The notes beneath the pieces were generated by a model. It saw nothing but the letters and a program-made list of their open reading frames with translations. It was not told where the DNA came from and searched no databases. Shown piece by piece: positions 17,413-24,330 of a DNA stretch of 64,000 nt. The stretch is from Anaerolineales bacterium UBA6055 (GTDB taxonomy: Bacteria > Chloroflexota > Anaerolineae > Aggregatilineales > Phototrophicaceae): positions 171,700 through 235,699 of the forward strand of contig DIYL01000053.1 of assembly GCA_002428985.1 (NCBI GenBank), written 5' to 3'. How positions within the stretch are numbered: the first letter of the stretch is position 1; every line of letters begins with the position of its first letter. A program made the translations under genes and the position numbers.

Positions 17413-17442
17413 AAAACGAGCCATTTTTATGACTCGTTTTTA
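17413..17442 (+). terminator. Intrinsic terminator after ubiE
   Basis: AAAAACGAG (17413-17421) pairs with CTCGTTTTT (17434-17442), with CAT/ATG pairing inside the loop. The T-run forms the end of the stem. Confidence 0.85.
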
Positions 17443-17552
17443 GTGATTAGACTGAAACATGCGATTCTCTCCTTATGGTAGCATCGCCTGATTCAACGAT
17501 AATGTATTAGCAATTACACTATGAGAAACTCATAGGCAAACTAACAGGCGAA

Positions 17553-17789
17553 TTAAGGGCGCACGTTGTCTTTGTGACGGTATACGATGCGTCCACGGTT
17601 CATATCATATGGACTCATTTCAACTTTAACACGGTCGCCCAATAGAATGCGGATATAAAATTTACGCATCTTACCAGACAAATATGCTAATACTTGATGT
17701 CCATTTTCAAGTTCAACCATGAACTGTGTATTTGGCAACGCCTCAACAACAGTACCCTCTACTTCGATTTTTTCTTCTTTCTTAGCCAT
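17553..17789 (-). CDS. infA: Translation initiation factor IF-1
   Basis: A 78-residue OB-fold protein that occupies the ribosomal A site during initiation. It has the family pattern EVEGTVVEALPNTQFMVELENG, LAYLSGKMRKFYIRILLGDRVKVEMSPYD, and RGRIVYRH. A strong ribosome site (AAAGGAG) lies 6 bp before the ATG. It sits downstream of rpsU on the same strand across a 119-bp gap. Seven residues (AKKEEKI) precede the conserved core, slightly more than in most IF-1 proteins. Confidence 0.97.
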   Translation of the reverse strand: MAKKEEKIEVEGTVVEALPNTQFMVELENGHQVLAYLSGKMRKFYIRILLGDRVKVEMSPYDMNRGRIVYRHKDNVRP

Positions 17790-17908
17790 GTGTCTCCTTT
17801 GGCATTTGACTATACGACATTACTATTATAACGCAATAAGCCGCTGTACGCTATGATTGCATACAACGGTCTCATCTTACTTTATGTTAATCGACGCAAG
17901 AAACGAAT

Positions 17909-18100
17909 TTAGCCCTTACGTTGACGACGGCGTGAGCGACGAATCGCTTTTTTCTTCTCAATACGACGTAATTCGCTTTTGGAAATGTGCCAGCGTTTAC
18001 GACGAACTGTACTGAGAATGCCAGCATTTGTCACACGTTTACGAAAACGACGTAACAATTGCTCTTGACCTTCGCCCGGCTTAAGTTTAACTGAAGCCAT
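17909..18100 (-). CDS. rpsU: 30S ribosomal protein S21
   Basis: A 63-residue, highly basic small-subunit protein important for initiation. It has LLRRFRKRVTNAGILSTVRRKRW, the S21 core (RRF.R....G.L...R.R), and a basic tail RRSRRRQRKG. The ATG at 18100 is chosen; a TTG two codons upstream gives a longer reading, but the site GGTGGTGA fits the ATG. The gene follows the second S1 gene and precedes infA, forming a translation cluster. A promoter lies at 18172-18200. Confidence 0.93.
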   Translation of the reverse strand: MASVKLKPGEGQEQLLRRFRKRVTNAGILSTVRRKRWHISKSELRRIEKKKAIRRSRRRQRKG

Positions 18101-18171
18101 GGTCAAATCACCACCTTTTTGTGTGATAAATTTACGATATACAGTTATTCCAATAACAACTGCGGTCTATC

Positions 18172-18200
18172 ATTATACAGGGCAATCCTTGTTTTATCTA
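18172..18200 (-). promoter_or_regulatory. Promoter of rpsU
   Basis: On the minus strand: TAGATA (18200-18195), a 17-bp spacer, and a perfect TATAAT (18177-18172). An inverted repeat (CAGGG..ATCC / GGAT..CCCTG) spans the promoter and the S1 gene end and could act as terminator or operator. Confidence 0.5.
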
Positions 18201-18228
18201 CACTGGATCACCCTGTATCTATATTAGT

Positions 18229-19446
18229 TTATGCGTGTACTTCCGCTTGTTCTTCAGCTTCTGCCTGTGCTTCAGCTTCGGCAACAGCAGCAGCAATTTC
18301 TTCTTGCTGACGTTCTTCCCATTGCTCAAGTTCTGCATTGGTTACTTCGGTCAAGCTCAGACCCAAACGTTGTTTATCAGACTCGATGCTAATAATACGC
18401 ATCAACAATTTCTGACCTTCATACAAGTGACGAATTGGATCTTCTTCTGGATTCTTGCTCATTTGGCTGACATGCAATAGCGCTTCGATACCAGGGTTGA
18501 GACTAATAAACGCACCAAATGGTTCAACGCGACTAATTGTACCTTCAACCAGTTGACCGATATGATACATTTCGTCAACCAATGCCCATGGGTTCGGTTG
18601 TAGGCGTTTGAGGCTTAAGCCAATCCGTTTACCTTGATCATCAAGGTGCAAGATATAAACTTCAACTTTATCGCCGATGTTAACCACTTCACTTGGGTGG
18701 CGGACACGGTGCCAAGCCAATTCTGAAATATGAACCAAACCATCAGCCCCACCAAGATCAACAAATGCACCAAAGTCACACAAACCGCTAACGACACCTT
18801 TGCGTGTACTACCTTCGCCCAATTCAGACAGTAAGGCTTCTTTACGTGCCGAGCGATTTTCTTGTTCTGCATCTCGTTGGCTAAAGACTAAGCGGCGGCG
18901 TTTGCGATTTACTTCAATCACTTTGACACCAATTTCTTCACCGACAAGTTTTTGTAGATAAGTCAGGCGATCATCCTCGTTCAAGCCACGTGGTAAATCA
19001 ACAACATGACTCGCTGGAATAAATCCACGCAGATGACCAAATGGCATAATCAAACCACCTTTATTTGCATCGGTGATTTCGCCACGCCATACCTCTTCGG
19101 TATTCATGATAGCTTCTGCTTGTTTCCAGTCTTCATTTTGGCGTGCTTGTGAAGCAGATAGAACGAGGTTACCTTCTTTATCGTTCAAGCGAACAATTGC
19201 GACATCAATTTCTGTTTCCAATTCGAAGTCAAATGGACTCATGCCCATCCGTTCGATGTCATTGCGTGTTACGATACCATCTTGCTTCCAACCCACATCA
19301 ACAATCAAACCTTGACTATCAATCGAAAGCACCGTACCGCTTACAATGTCACCACGTTCAATTTGGCTTCCCGCAAGGGATTCTTCTAGAAGTGCCGCAA
19401 AATCAAATTCCTCGGCAGACACGTCAATTACAGTATCTGTTTGCAT
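18229..19446 (-). CDS. S1 RNA-binding domain protein (ribosomal protein S1 paralogue)
   Basis: 405 residues with four S1 (OB-fold) repeats, at about 36-100, 118-185, 205-272 and 290-360, and a Glu/Ala-rich acidic tail. The third repeat has the classic GVVSGLCDFGAFVDLGGADGLVHISELAW; the fourth has SRVEPFGAFISLNPGIEALLHVSQM. S1 proteins recruit mRNA to the 30S subunit. The architecture matches bacterial S1 forms of about 400 residues. It is a paralogue of the gene just upstream and shares many phrases with it (KVIEVNRKRRRLVFSQR here, KVIEVDQDRRRLIFSER there). It has its own near-consensus promoter and a leader containing a terminator just before the start codon. The ribosome site is GGGGAG. Confidence 0.93.
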   Translation of the reverse strand: MQTDTVIDVSAEEFDFAALLEESLAGSQIERGDIVSGTVLSIDSQGLIVDVGWKQDGIVTRNDIERMGMSPFDFELETEIDVAIVRLNDKEGNLVLSASQARQNEDWKQAEAIMNTEEVWRGEITDANKGGLIMPFGHLRGFIPASHVVDLPRGLNEDDRLTYLQKLVGEEIGVKVIEVNRKRRRLVFSQRDAEQENRSARKEALLSELGEGSTRKGVVSGLCDFGAFVDLGGADGLVHISELAWHRVRHPSEVVNIGDKVEVYILHLDDQGKRIGLSLKRLQPNPWALVDEMYHIGQLVEGTISRVEPFGAFISLNPGIEALLHVSQMSKNPEEDPIRHLYEGQKLLMRIISIESDKQRLGLSLTEVTNAELEQWEERQQEEIAAAVAEAEAQAEAEEQAEVHA

Positions 19447-19493
19447 AATTAATTAATCTCCCCGAACGTTTAGATTTGACCTCCGGCACTAGG

Positions 19494-19540
19494 CAAAATA
19501 AAACCCGGTGACCTCAACCCGTGGGCTGAACAACCGAGTT
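19494..19540 (-). promoter_or_regulatory. Terminator hairpin (attenuator candidate) in the leader of the second S1 gene
   Basis: On the minus strand AACTCGGT (19540-19533) pairs with ACCGGGTT (19509-19502) with one U-G, and an inner TCAGCC/GGTTGA helix stacks on it. TTTTATTTT follows. It lies between the promoter (19611-19639) and the start codon (19446), so it would stop transcription before the gene unless prevented. Upstream CCGAAC can instead pair with GTTCGG beside the ribosome site. Confidence 0.7.
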
Positions 19541-19610
19541 CGGATAGTATCTGTTCATAATCACAACACCATGCTTACAAACAATGTACCTGTACCGAAA
19601 ATCGTTGGGG

Positions 19611-19639
19611 ATTATACAGAGTCGGTTAATATTTGTCAA
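19611..19639 (-). promoter_or_regulatory. Perfect consensus sigma70 promoter of the second S1 gene
   Basis: On the minus strand: TTGACA (19639-19634), 17 bp, and TATAAT (19616-19611). This is an exact match to consensus. It predicts a 5' leader of about 160 nt. Confidence 0.9.
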
Positions 19640-19660
19640 CAAATCAACATAAAATAATCG

Positions 19661-19686
19661 AAAAATGCCTACAACTCGTGTAGGCA
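19661..19686 (-). terminator. Intrinsic terminator of the first S1 gene
   Basis: On the minus strand TGCCTACA (19686-19679) and TGTAGGCA (19673-19666), with a 5-nt loop, are followed by TTTTT. It separates the two S1 genes into independent units. Confidence 0.9.
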
Positions 19687-19714
19687 CTTCTAATTAAAAA
19701 GATTTCGATTAACT

Positions 19715-20941
19715 TTATTCGTCAGAATCAGCCGATTCTTCCTGAGATTCTGGTGATTCAGTTGGTTCTTCGGAAGTCGTTTCTGAAGCCTCCTCGGAAG
19801 AAGCTTGTGGAGCAAGTGCAGCATTTTCGTCATCTTCGCCAGCCTCTGTTCCCCAACGCTGTGTAAAGCCAACACGGCGTTTTTCTGGCTCTAAGTGACT
19901 GATACGTAATGACAACTCATCACCTTTTTGCACATAGGAGTAGGGTTCTTTCAGTGAACCATCGCCCATTTCACTCAAGTGCAACAAACCTTCTAGTCCG
20001 TCATTTAAAGCAACAAATGCACCAAAATCAACAACATTTGTCACATGTCCGTCTACAAGTTGCCCTTCATGATACCGTTTTTGCGCATCATCCCATGGGT
20101 CATTCAGTAATCTTTTACGACTTAATGCAATACGATTAGTATCGCGATCAAGGCTCAGGACATAAACTTTAATCTCATCACCGATCGACAAAATATCACG
20201 TGGGTGATCAACACGATGCCAAGCAAGTTCGCTAACATGAATGAGACCATCTGCACCACCAATATTGACGAATGCACCGAAGTCTCGCAACCCTGTCACA
20301 ACACCTTCAACAATATCGCTAACGTTTAGTTCTGCTAACAATTTAGCTTTACGTTGCGCACGCCATTCTTTTTGTGCTTCACGTTCACTAAAAATCAAAC
20401 GACGGCGGTCTTGATCAACTTCAATTACTTTTACGCCGAGTGCTTTACCAATCAAGTCATTCATCGCATCTCTTCGTTCCATCGTTACACTTGCAGACAC
20501 AAGATGCGAACTAGGGATAAAGCCTTCTAGGCGGTTCCAACGAACAAGAACACCACCTTTGTTATAACCACTGACTTTAACATCAACGGGGTCTTGTGAT
20601 TTTAGTAATTCACGTGCTTTTTCCCAGTCATAACGTTGCATGCCCATGTTGATAGACACAATCAAGTTGTCATTCTGGTCACGAGGGTTGACAACATATA
20701 CAGGTACATTTGCCCCTGCCTCTAAGCTATCACGGAAAGTATCGTCCATCCGCTCTAAATCTTGCAACGGCACAATTCCGTCCTGTTTTGCACCCAAATC
20801 GACAATGATCTCACGTTCAGCGACCTGTAAAATAATCGCCTCGCGGATTTCACCACGACGGGGTGGGGTGTACTCTTCAAAGGATGATGCTAACATCTCC
20901 TCGAAGTTTTCATCAAACATGGGGTTATTTTCTTCACTCAT
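19715..20941 (-). CDS. Ribosomal protein S1 (four S1 domains)
   Basis: 408 residues from the ATG at 20941: a short acidic start (MSEENNPMFDENFEEML), four S1 repeats (about 33-98, 115-180, 200-270 and 287-355), and a Ser/Glu-rich acidic tail of about 40 residues. The repeats include GVVTGLRDFGAFVNIGGADGLIHVSELAWHRV and NVVDFGAFVALNDGLEGLLHLSEM. It is a paralogue of the downstream S1 gene. Either could be the main ribosomal S1; the stronger promoter of the other gene leaves this open. An AGGAGG site lies 13 bp upstream of the ATG and is half buried in a small hairpin. A GTG at 20951-20953 sits too close to that site to be a start. Confidence 0.93.
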   Translation of the reverse strand: MSEENNPMFDENFEEMLASSFEEYTPPRRGEIREAIILQVAEREIIVDLGAKQDGIVPLQDLERMDDTFRDSLEAGANVPVYVVNPRDQNDNLIVSINMGMQRYDWEKARELLKSQDPVDVKVSGYNKGGVLVRWNRLEGFIPSSHLVSASVTMERRDAMNDLIGKALGVKVIEVDQDRRRLIFSEREAQKEWRAQRKAKLLAELNVSDIVEGVVTGLRDFGAFVNIGGADGLIHVSELAWHRVDHPRDILSIGDEIKVYVLSLDRDTNRIALSRKRLLNDPWDDAQKRYHEGQLVDGHVTNVVDFGAFVALNDGLEGLLHLSEMGDGSLKEPYSYVQKGDELSLRISHLEPEKRRVGFTQRWGTEAGEDDENAALAPQASSEEASETTSEEPTESPESQEESADSDE

Positions 20942-20954
20942 AAGGTTCAGCACG

Positions 20955-20971
20955 CCTCCTGCATAGGCAGG
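20955..20971 (-). promoter_or_regulatory. Hairpin overlapping the ribosome site of the first S1 gene
   Basis: On the minus strand CCTGC (20971-20967), loop CTAT, GCAGG (20962-20958). The second arm contains the first half of AGGAGG, so folding would partly hide the ribosome site. Confidence 0.5.
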
Positions 20972-21250
20972 TTTTGTTTACGCCTCAACGCCTCACTGAT
21001 GATAGCGTAATAATCAACAAACAAGAGCAAGTATGAATCAATTACCTTAGCTCTTTTACTTTATAGTACAGTTGTTAAACATTTCTTGCAGAGATTATTG
21101 CCTTTGAATTTATATATTACCCATTCAGATACAACAAAACAAAGCAAAATAGACATTTATAGAACCATTATAACCTAATCTCATTAGATTGGCATTATAG
21201 TCGGCTACCAATGTCTAAATATTTGCTAAGTAGAATTATTTCCTAACCAA
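20972..21250. other. AT-rich intergenic region, no gene
   Basis: 279 bp between the phosphoribosyltransferase end and the first S1 gene. The minus strand carries two TATAAT boxes (near 21170 and 21190), which may be the S1 promoter but have poor -35 partners. A short AATCT/AGATT hairpin lies beside them. No coding region or RNA gene was recognised. Confidence 0.5.
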
Positions 21251-21784
21251 TTAAATATCGGGCTGTGCTTCTCCAAAACCCATGCCACGCAACCCACGAT
21301 CAACCTCCCAGGGATATACAACATAAGCATCGGTAACATCCCCATAGAAGTCAGGTTTGATATTAGAAAATAGCGAACGATAAGGATTAAAGTGAAATAC
21401 ACAGTTGTAAGGTCGTCCGCCAGCAGAACTCACTCGCTCACGTACGGTAATACTCGTCCGCCCACTTCCCCAGACATCATCCACAATCAATGTTCGTCGT
21501 CCACGCATTAAAGCTGGGTCTGGAAATTGTAGAAATGTCGGCCAAGCCATCATACCGGATGCTTCGGTTGATGGAAAATCGACCGCGGCTGTTAACATAT
21601 GCTGTATATCAAGGGCTTCGGCTAATAACCCACCCGGAATCACACCGCCGCGGGTAATCATCACCATTGCCCCAAATGAGCCCATTGCTTGAATTTGTGG
21701 GACAAGTGCATCAACTAATTTATCTACCTCGTCCCATGTAATGAGATCAGTTCGCCGAGGTCCTCTATCATCTGGACGCATCAT
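21251..21784 (-). CDS. Phosphoribosyltransferase (purine PRTase-like)
   Basis: 177 residues of the type I PRTase fold. The PRPP-binding signature is TLIVDDVWGSGRT (about 98-110), and the nucleotide loop has VMITRGGVIPGGLLAEAL. The pattern and WEVD-type C-terminal hood resemble xanthine/guanine or hypoxanthine phosphoribosyltransferases, which salvage bases with PRPP, but the base cannot be assigned. It is the last gene of a leftward operon with two methyltransferase-like genes, 78 bp after the previous one. Start 21784 or 21781 (double ATG) with AAGGA upstream. Confidence 0.85.
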   Translation of the reverse strand: MMRPDDRGPRRTDLITWDEVDKLVDALVPQIQAMGSFGAMVMITRGGVIPGGLLAEALDIQHMLTAAVDFPSTEASGMMAWPTFLQFPDPALMRGRRTLIVDDVWGSGRTSITVRERVSSAGGRPYNCVFHFNPYRSLFSNIKPDFYGDVTDAYVVYPWEVDRGLRGMGFGEAQPDI

Positions 21785-21862
21785 GACACGTCATCCTTCT
21801 GGTTGCTTAAAAATTACAAAAAGTAGACATTCATTATACAGAATTTGTTCAAGTTGCCCAAA

Positions 21863-23032
21863 CTACGATCTTACACAAATCAAGACAATCGGTTCACCTT
21901 GATGTCGTGTCATAACCAATACGCGAGATTCATCACCTCGTTTGAGTTTCAACTTGCGGATAACCTCTTCGGGCAACATAGGGAATCCACGTTTTTTGAC
22001 CGTCACTTGTCCGACGTTGCGTTCAACCAAATAGCGTTTGAGCTTTTTCAAATTAAATGGCATCCAATCTAATATCTGCCAGTAACGTCCCCAAACGGTA
22101 TCCACCCGCTCATCCATTGTTAGATACGCAATTGTTTCATCTAATCGTGTCGCATGTAATTGCTGTGCCAACGTCTCAACAAGCCCTGCCCGCAAAATAG
22201 ATGGATCAGGTTCGAATAACCAACCACGCGGTTCTGCAATATCTGTATATGTGTCATTTTCGTGTTGGAGATGATAAATTTGATTATTTTGTATCAGCGT
22301 CGCAATTGGAGGCGTTGGTACGCGGTTATACCACAATACAGCTTCTTTTAGGTCACCATTCACAGATATAAATTCAACTTGACCACCATAGTCATCTAGT
22401 TGATCGAGATCGACCGCTGGCGATAATTTTACCGCAATCGTATCTGCATTGAATTGATGTACAAGCGATAATGGCGGTATATACTGTTCCACATGGAAAA
22501 TTCGATTACCGTCTGTGGTACGCCGTGCCGGATCATAAAACACCACATCCGATTGTTTAAACTGTCCTACAGTAACATCACGTATTTCAAACTCTGCTGA
22601 GAGATTCAGCACAGCGGCATTATGCCGCGCTATCGCAATCCGAACTGGATCAATATCCCAGCCAACCACATCACACCCAGCATCAGCAAACGACAGTGCA
22701 TCAGACCCGATGCTACAACATATATCCAAAACGGACTTATCTGCGAACAATCCAGCACGATATTGCCGAATGGCATAGTCACTTGCCTGTTGTAAGCTAT
22801 CATCTGTGAAAAGCAATTGGTCGGCAAAGTGAGGGAATTTATCGACGGCATTCTGTCGTAATTTGATAGTCGTCAAAATTGCCGATGCTTGCGCTAACAT
22901 CAGTGATTTACGCAATTCAGTAATCAGCTTTAACGTCTGTTTTTCCGACACATCAGCTGATGCGTACAAACTTAAATACTGTGCACCAATATCAGACTGT
23001 AGAAATTGTATATCATCTAAGGATAAGGTCAT
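21863..23032 (-). CDS. Class I SAM methyltransferase with THUMP-like C-terminal domain
   Basis: 389 residues. It has an N-terminal helical region (1-90), then a Rossmann core with SVLDICCSIGSDALSFADAG, VVGWDIDPVRIAIARHNA, and the motif FYDPARRTTDGNRIF (DPARR in place of the usual NPPY). A C-terminal domain ends in RGFPMLPEEVIRKLKLKRGDESRVLVMTR, which matches the THUMP-like domain of this methyltransferase group. An RNA substrate is likely from the domain pairing but not shown. It lies 8 bp after the preceding gene and in operon with it. Confidence 0.85.
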   Translation of the reverse strand: MTLSLDDIQFLQSDIGAQYLSLYASADVSEKQTLKLITELRKSLMLAQASAILTTIKLRQNAVDKFPHFADQLLFTDDSLQQASDYAIRQYRAGLFADKSVLDICCSIGSDALSFADAGCDVVGWDIDPVRIAIARHNAAVLNLSAEFEIRDVTVGQFKQSDVVFYDPARRTTDGNRIFHVEQYIPPLSLVHQFNADTIAVKLSPAVDLDQLDDYGGQVEFISVNGDLKEAVLWYNRVPTPPIATLIQNNQIYHLQHENDTYTDIAEPRGWLFEPDPSILRAGLVETLAQQLHATRLDETIAYLTMDERVDTVWGRYWQILDWMPFNLKKLKRYLVERNVGQVTVKKRGFPMLPEEVIRKLKLKRGDESRVLVMTRHQGEPIVLICVRS

Positions 23033-23040
23033 GCGTTATC

Positions 23041-23868
23041 TTATTCATCAGGAGCTTCAGCTGTATCCGGATCAATCTCAATCAGTACAATCTCATCATC
23101 ACGAATCGCATCTATCGTCGGGTTTAATAAAACATCCCATGTCCAGTCTGAGGCAGTCTGCTTACTAAACTTCCCGACTTTATTAATATCTTGAATCACA
23201 CCTTCGACTACCGCAGGTTGCATAAACCCAACTGCTTTTGGCAAACTACTAAACCCTAGAATTATCGACTGACCATTCCGTTGAACTGTTACAGCTTGCC
23301 ATTGAATTTTTTCGTCTGGTTGTAATTTCCAGACAGGTTTATTGGGAGTCTGACGAACAAGCAAATGAACATAACGTCCTTTGAATGTCGATAAATCTAA
23401 CATGTCAGCATCAGATGTAGCGACCTGCTGAATACGCGCTAGAGTATCGTCAGTTGTATGGGCTTTTTCACCACGAATTAATACGCCAAGGTCATCTACA
23501 GCCGACTCAACTAAAATACGCACATATCCATGATTTTCGAGCAAATCGACATATTCGGACGACACATCTCCCTTCGACAAAACAACGATAAATCGCCCAC
23601 CTGCACGCATCATATTTAAGATCCGATTGAGTAGCGGCGTCGTAAGGTCGATATTGTAGGCAACAACAGAATCAATACTATCATCGGACAGTGTCGATTC
23701 AGTCAGATTATCGTTTGATATAACTTGCACAGAGAGGTCTGCTCGACGCTCTAATAAAATATCACCAGCATGACCATCAATATCAACCAATTGTAAGTCA
23801 GAGGCGCTTGGTGGTAGATGCTTCGCCATTGCCTCAATATAATGACGTTTTAGACGATCAACAGACAT
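23041..23868 (-). CDS. Methyltransferase-fold protein, SAM site degenerate, function unknown
   Basis: 275 residues. The N-terminal half has the strand-helix order of class I methyltransferases (LQLVDIDGHAGDILLER where motif I should be, then SIDSVVAYNIDLTTPLLNRILNMMRAGGRFIVVLSKG), but lacks the GxGxG loop, so SAM binding is doubtful. The C-terminal half (about 165-275) is a beta-rich domain with LRQTPNKPVWKLQPDEKIQW-type strands that I do not recognise. Its ATG shares one base with the preceding stop codon and it ends 8 bp before the THUMP-like methyltransferase. It may be a regulatory or scaffold partner for that enzyme. Confidence 0.6.
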   Translation of the reverse strand: MSVDRLKRHYIEAMAKHLPPSASDLQLVDIDGHAGDILLERRADLSVQVISNDNLTESTLSDDSIDSVVAYNIDLTTPLLNRILNMMRAGGRFIVVLSKGDVSSEYVDLLENHGYVRILVESAVDDLGVLIRGEKAHTTDDTLARIQQVATSDADMLDLSTFKGRYVHLLVRQTPNKPVWKLQPDEKIQWQAVTVQRNGQSIILGFSSLPKAVGFMQPAVVEGVIQDINKVGKFSKQTASDWTWDVLLNPTIDAIRDDEIVLIEIDPDTAEAPDE

Positions 23869-24053
23869 TAGGTGTTTTTATCAGCATCTTTAATTAAATT
23901 GCGGAATTCTTCCCATTCTTCACGGAAAAAGTGCATCGTAACCGTGCCGAGTTCCACATGGTAAGTAATTTCACCATCGGGTTCTTCAACTTCCCACACA
24001 ATATAATTTTCAGTCTCAGCAATGGCTTTAGTTGGTAAAGTTTGGTCTGGCAT
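23868..24053 (-). CDS. Small acidic protein, 61 aa, unknown
   Basis: A short, strongly acidic protein with a predicted beta-hairpin-rich core (NYIVWEVEEPDGEITYHVELG then VTMHFFREEWEEF). It has no recognised family. The ATG at 24053 is nine bases after AGAGG; an ATG at 24062 directly abuts that site and is less likely. It is the first gene of the operon and its stop overlaps the next start by one base, so it is probably translated and co-regulated with the methyltransferase-like proteins. Confidence 0.6.
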   Translation of the reverse strand: MPDQTLPTKAIAETENYIVWEVEEPDGEITYHVELGTVTMHFFREEWEEFRNLIKDADKNT

Positions 24054-24095
24054 TATATACATCCTCTTTCAGACATCTTCTCAATTTAGATATAC

Positions 24096-24124
24096 ATTGT
24101 ATCGGTTACCGATCGCACAACCAA
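24096..24124 (-). promoter_or_regulatory. Promoter with palindromic spacer for the methyltransferase/PRTase operon
   Basis: On the minus strand: TTGGTT (24124-24119), 17 bp, and TACAAT (24101-24096). The palindrome ATCGGTTACCGAT (24101-24113) lies between the two boxes, a typical position for a repressor or MerR-like activator site. Confidence 0.6.
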
Positions 24125-24143
24125 TAACAAAATATAGGGGTTT

Positions 24144-24173
24144 AAAACAAAAAACGTGTCACACTGTGACACG
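24144..24173 (-). terminator. Intrinsic terminator of pnp
   Basis: On the minus strand a near-perfect palindrome, CGTGTCA-CAGTG-TGACACG (24173-24155), is followed by TTTTTTGTTTT. Confidence 0.92.
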
Positions 24174-24197
24174 CCTTTGTTGAATTTCAAATTACAA

Positions 24198-24330
24198 TTA
24201 TTCGCGGTTACCACCACGATTTCCACCGCCACGATTATCACCGCGGTTACCACCACGATTTCCACCGCCACGGTTACCACCGCGACCACCGCCACGATTT
24301 CCTCCACGTCCACCGCCTTTGTTGCCGCCG
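24198..24330 (-). repeat. Tandem Gly/Arg/Asn-coding repeats at the 3' end of pnp
   Basis: Repeated 9-30 bp units of the type 'CGTGGTGGTAACCGC' code for GGNRGG and GGGRGG phrases. They are in frame and part of pnp, not a CRISPR array or intergenic satellite. Confidence 0.85.

Noticed and set aside
24200..24330. Regularly spaced repeats that could suggest a CRISPR array
   Set aside because: They are in-frame codons for GGNRGG units inside pnp, with no unique spacers.
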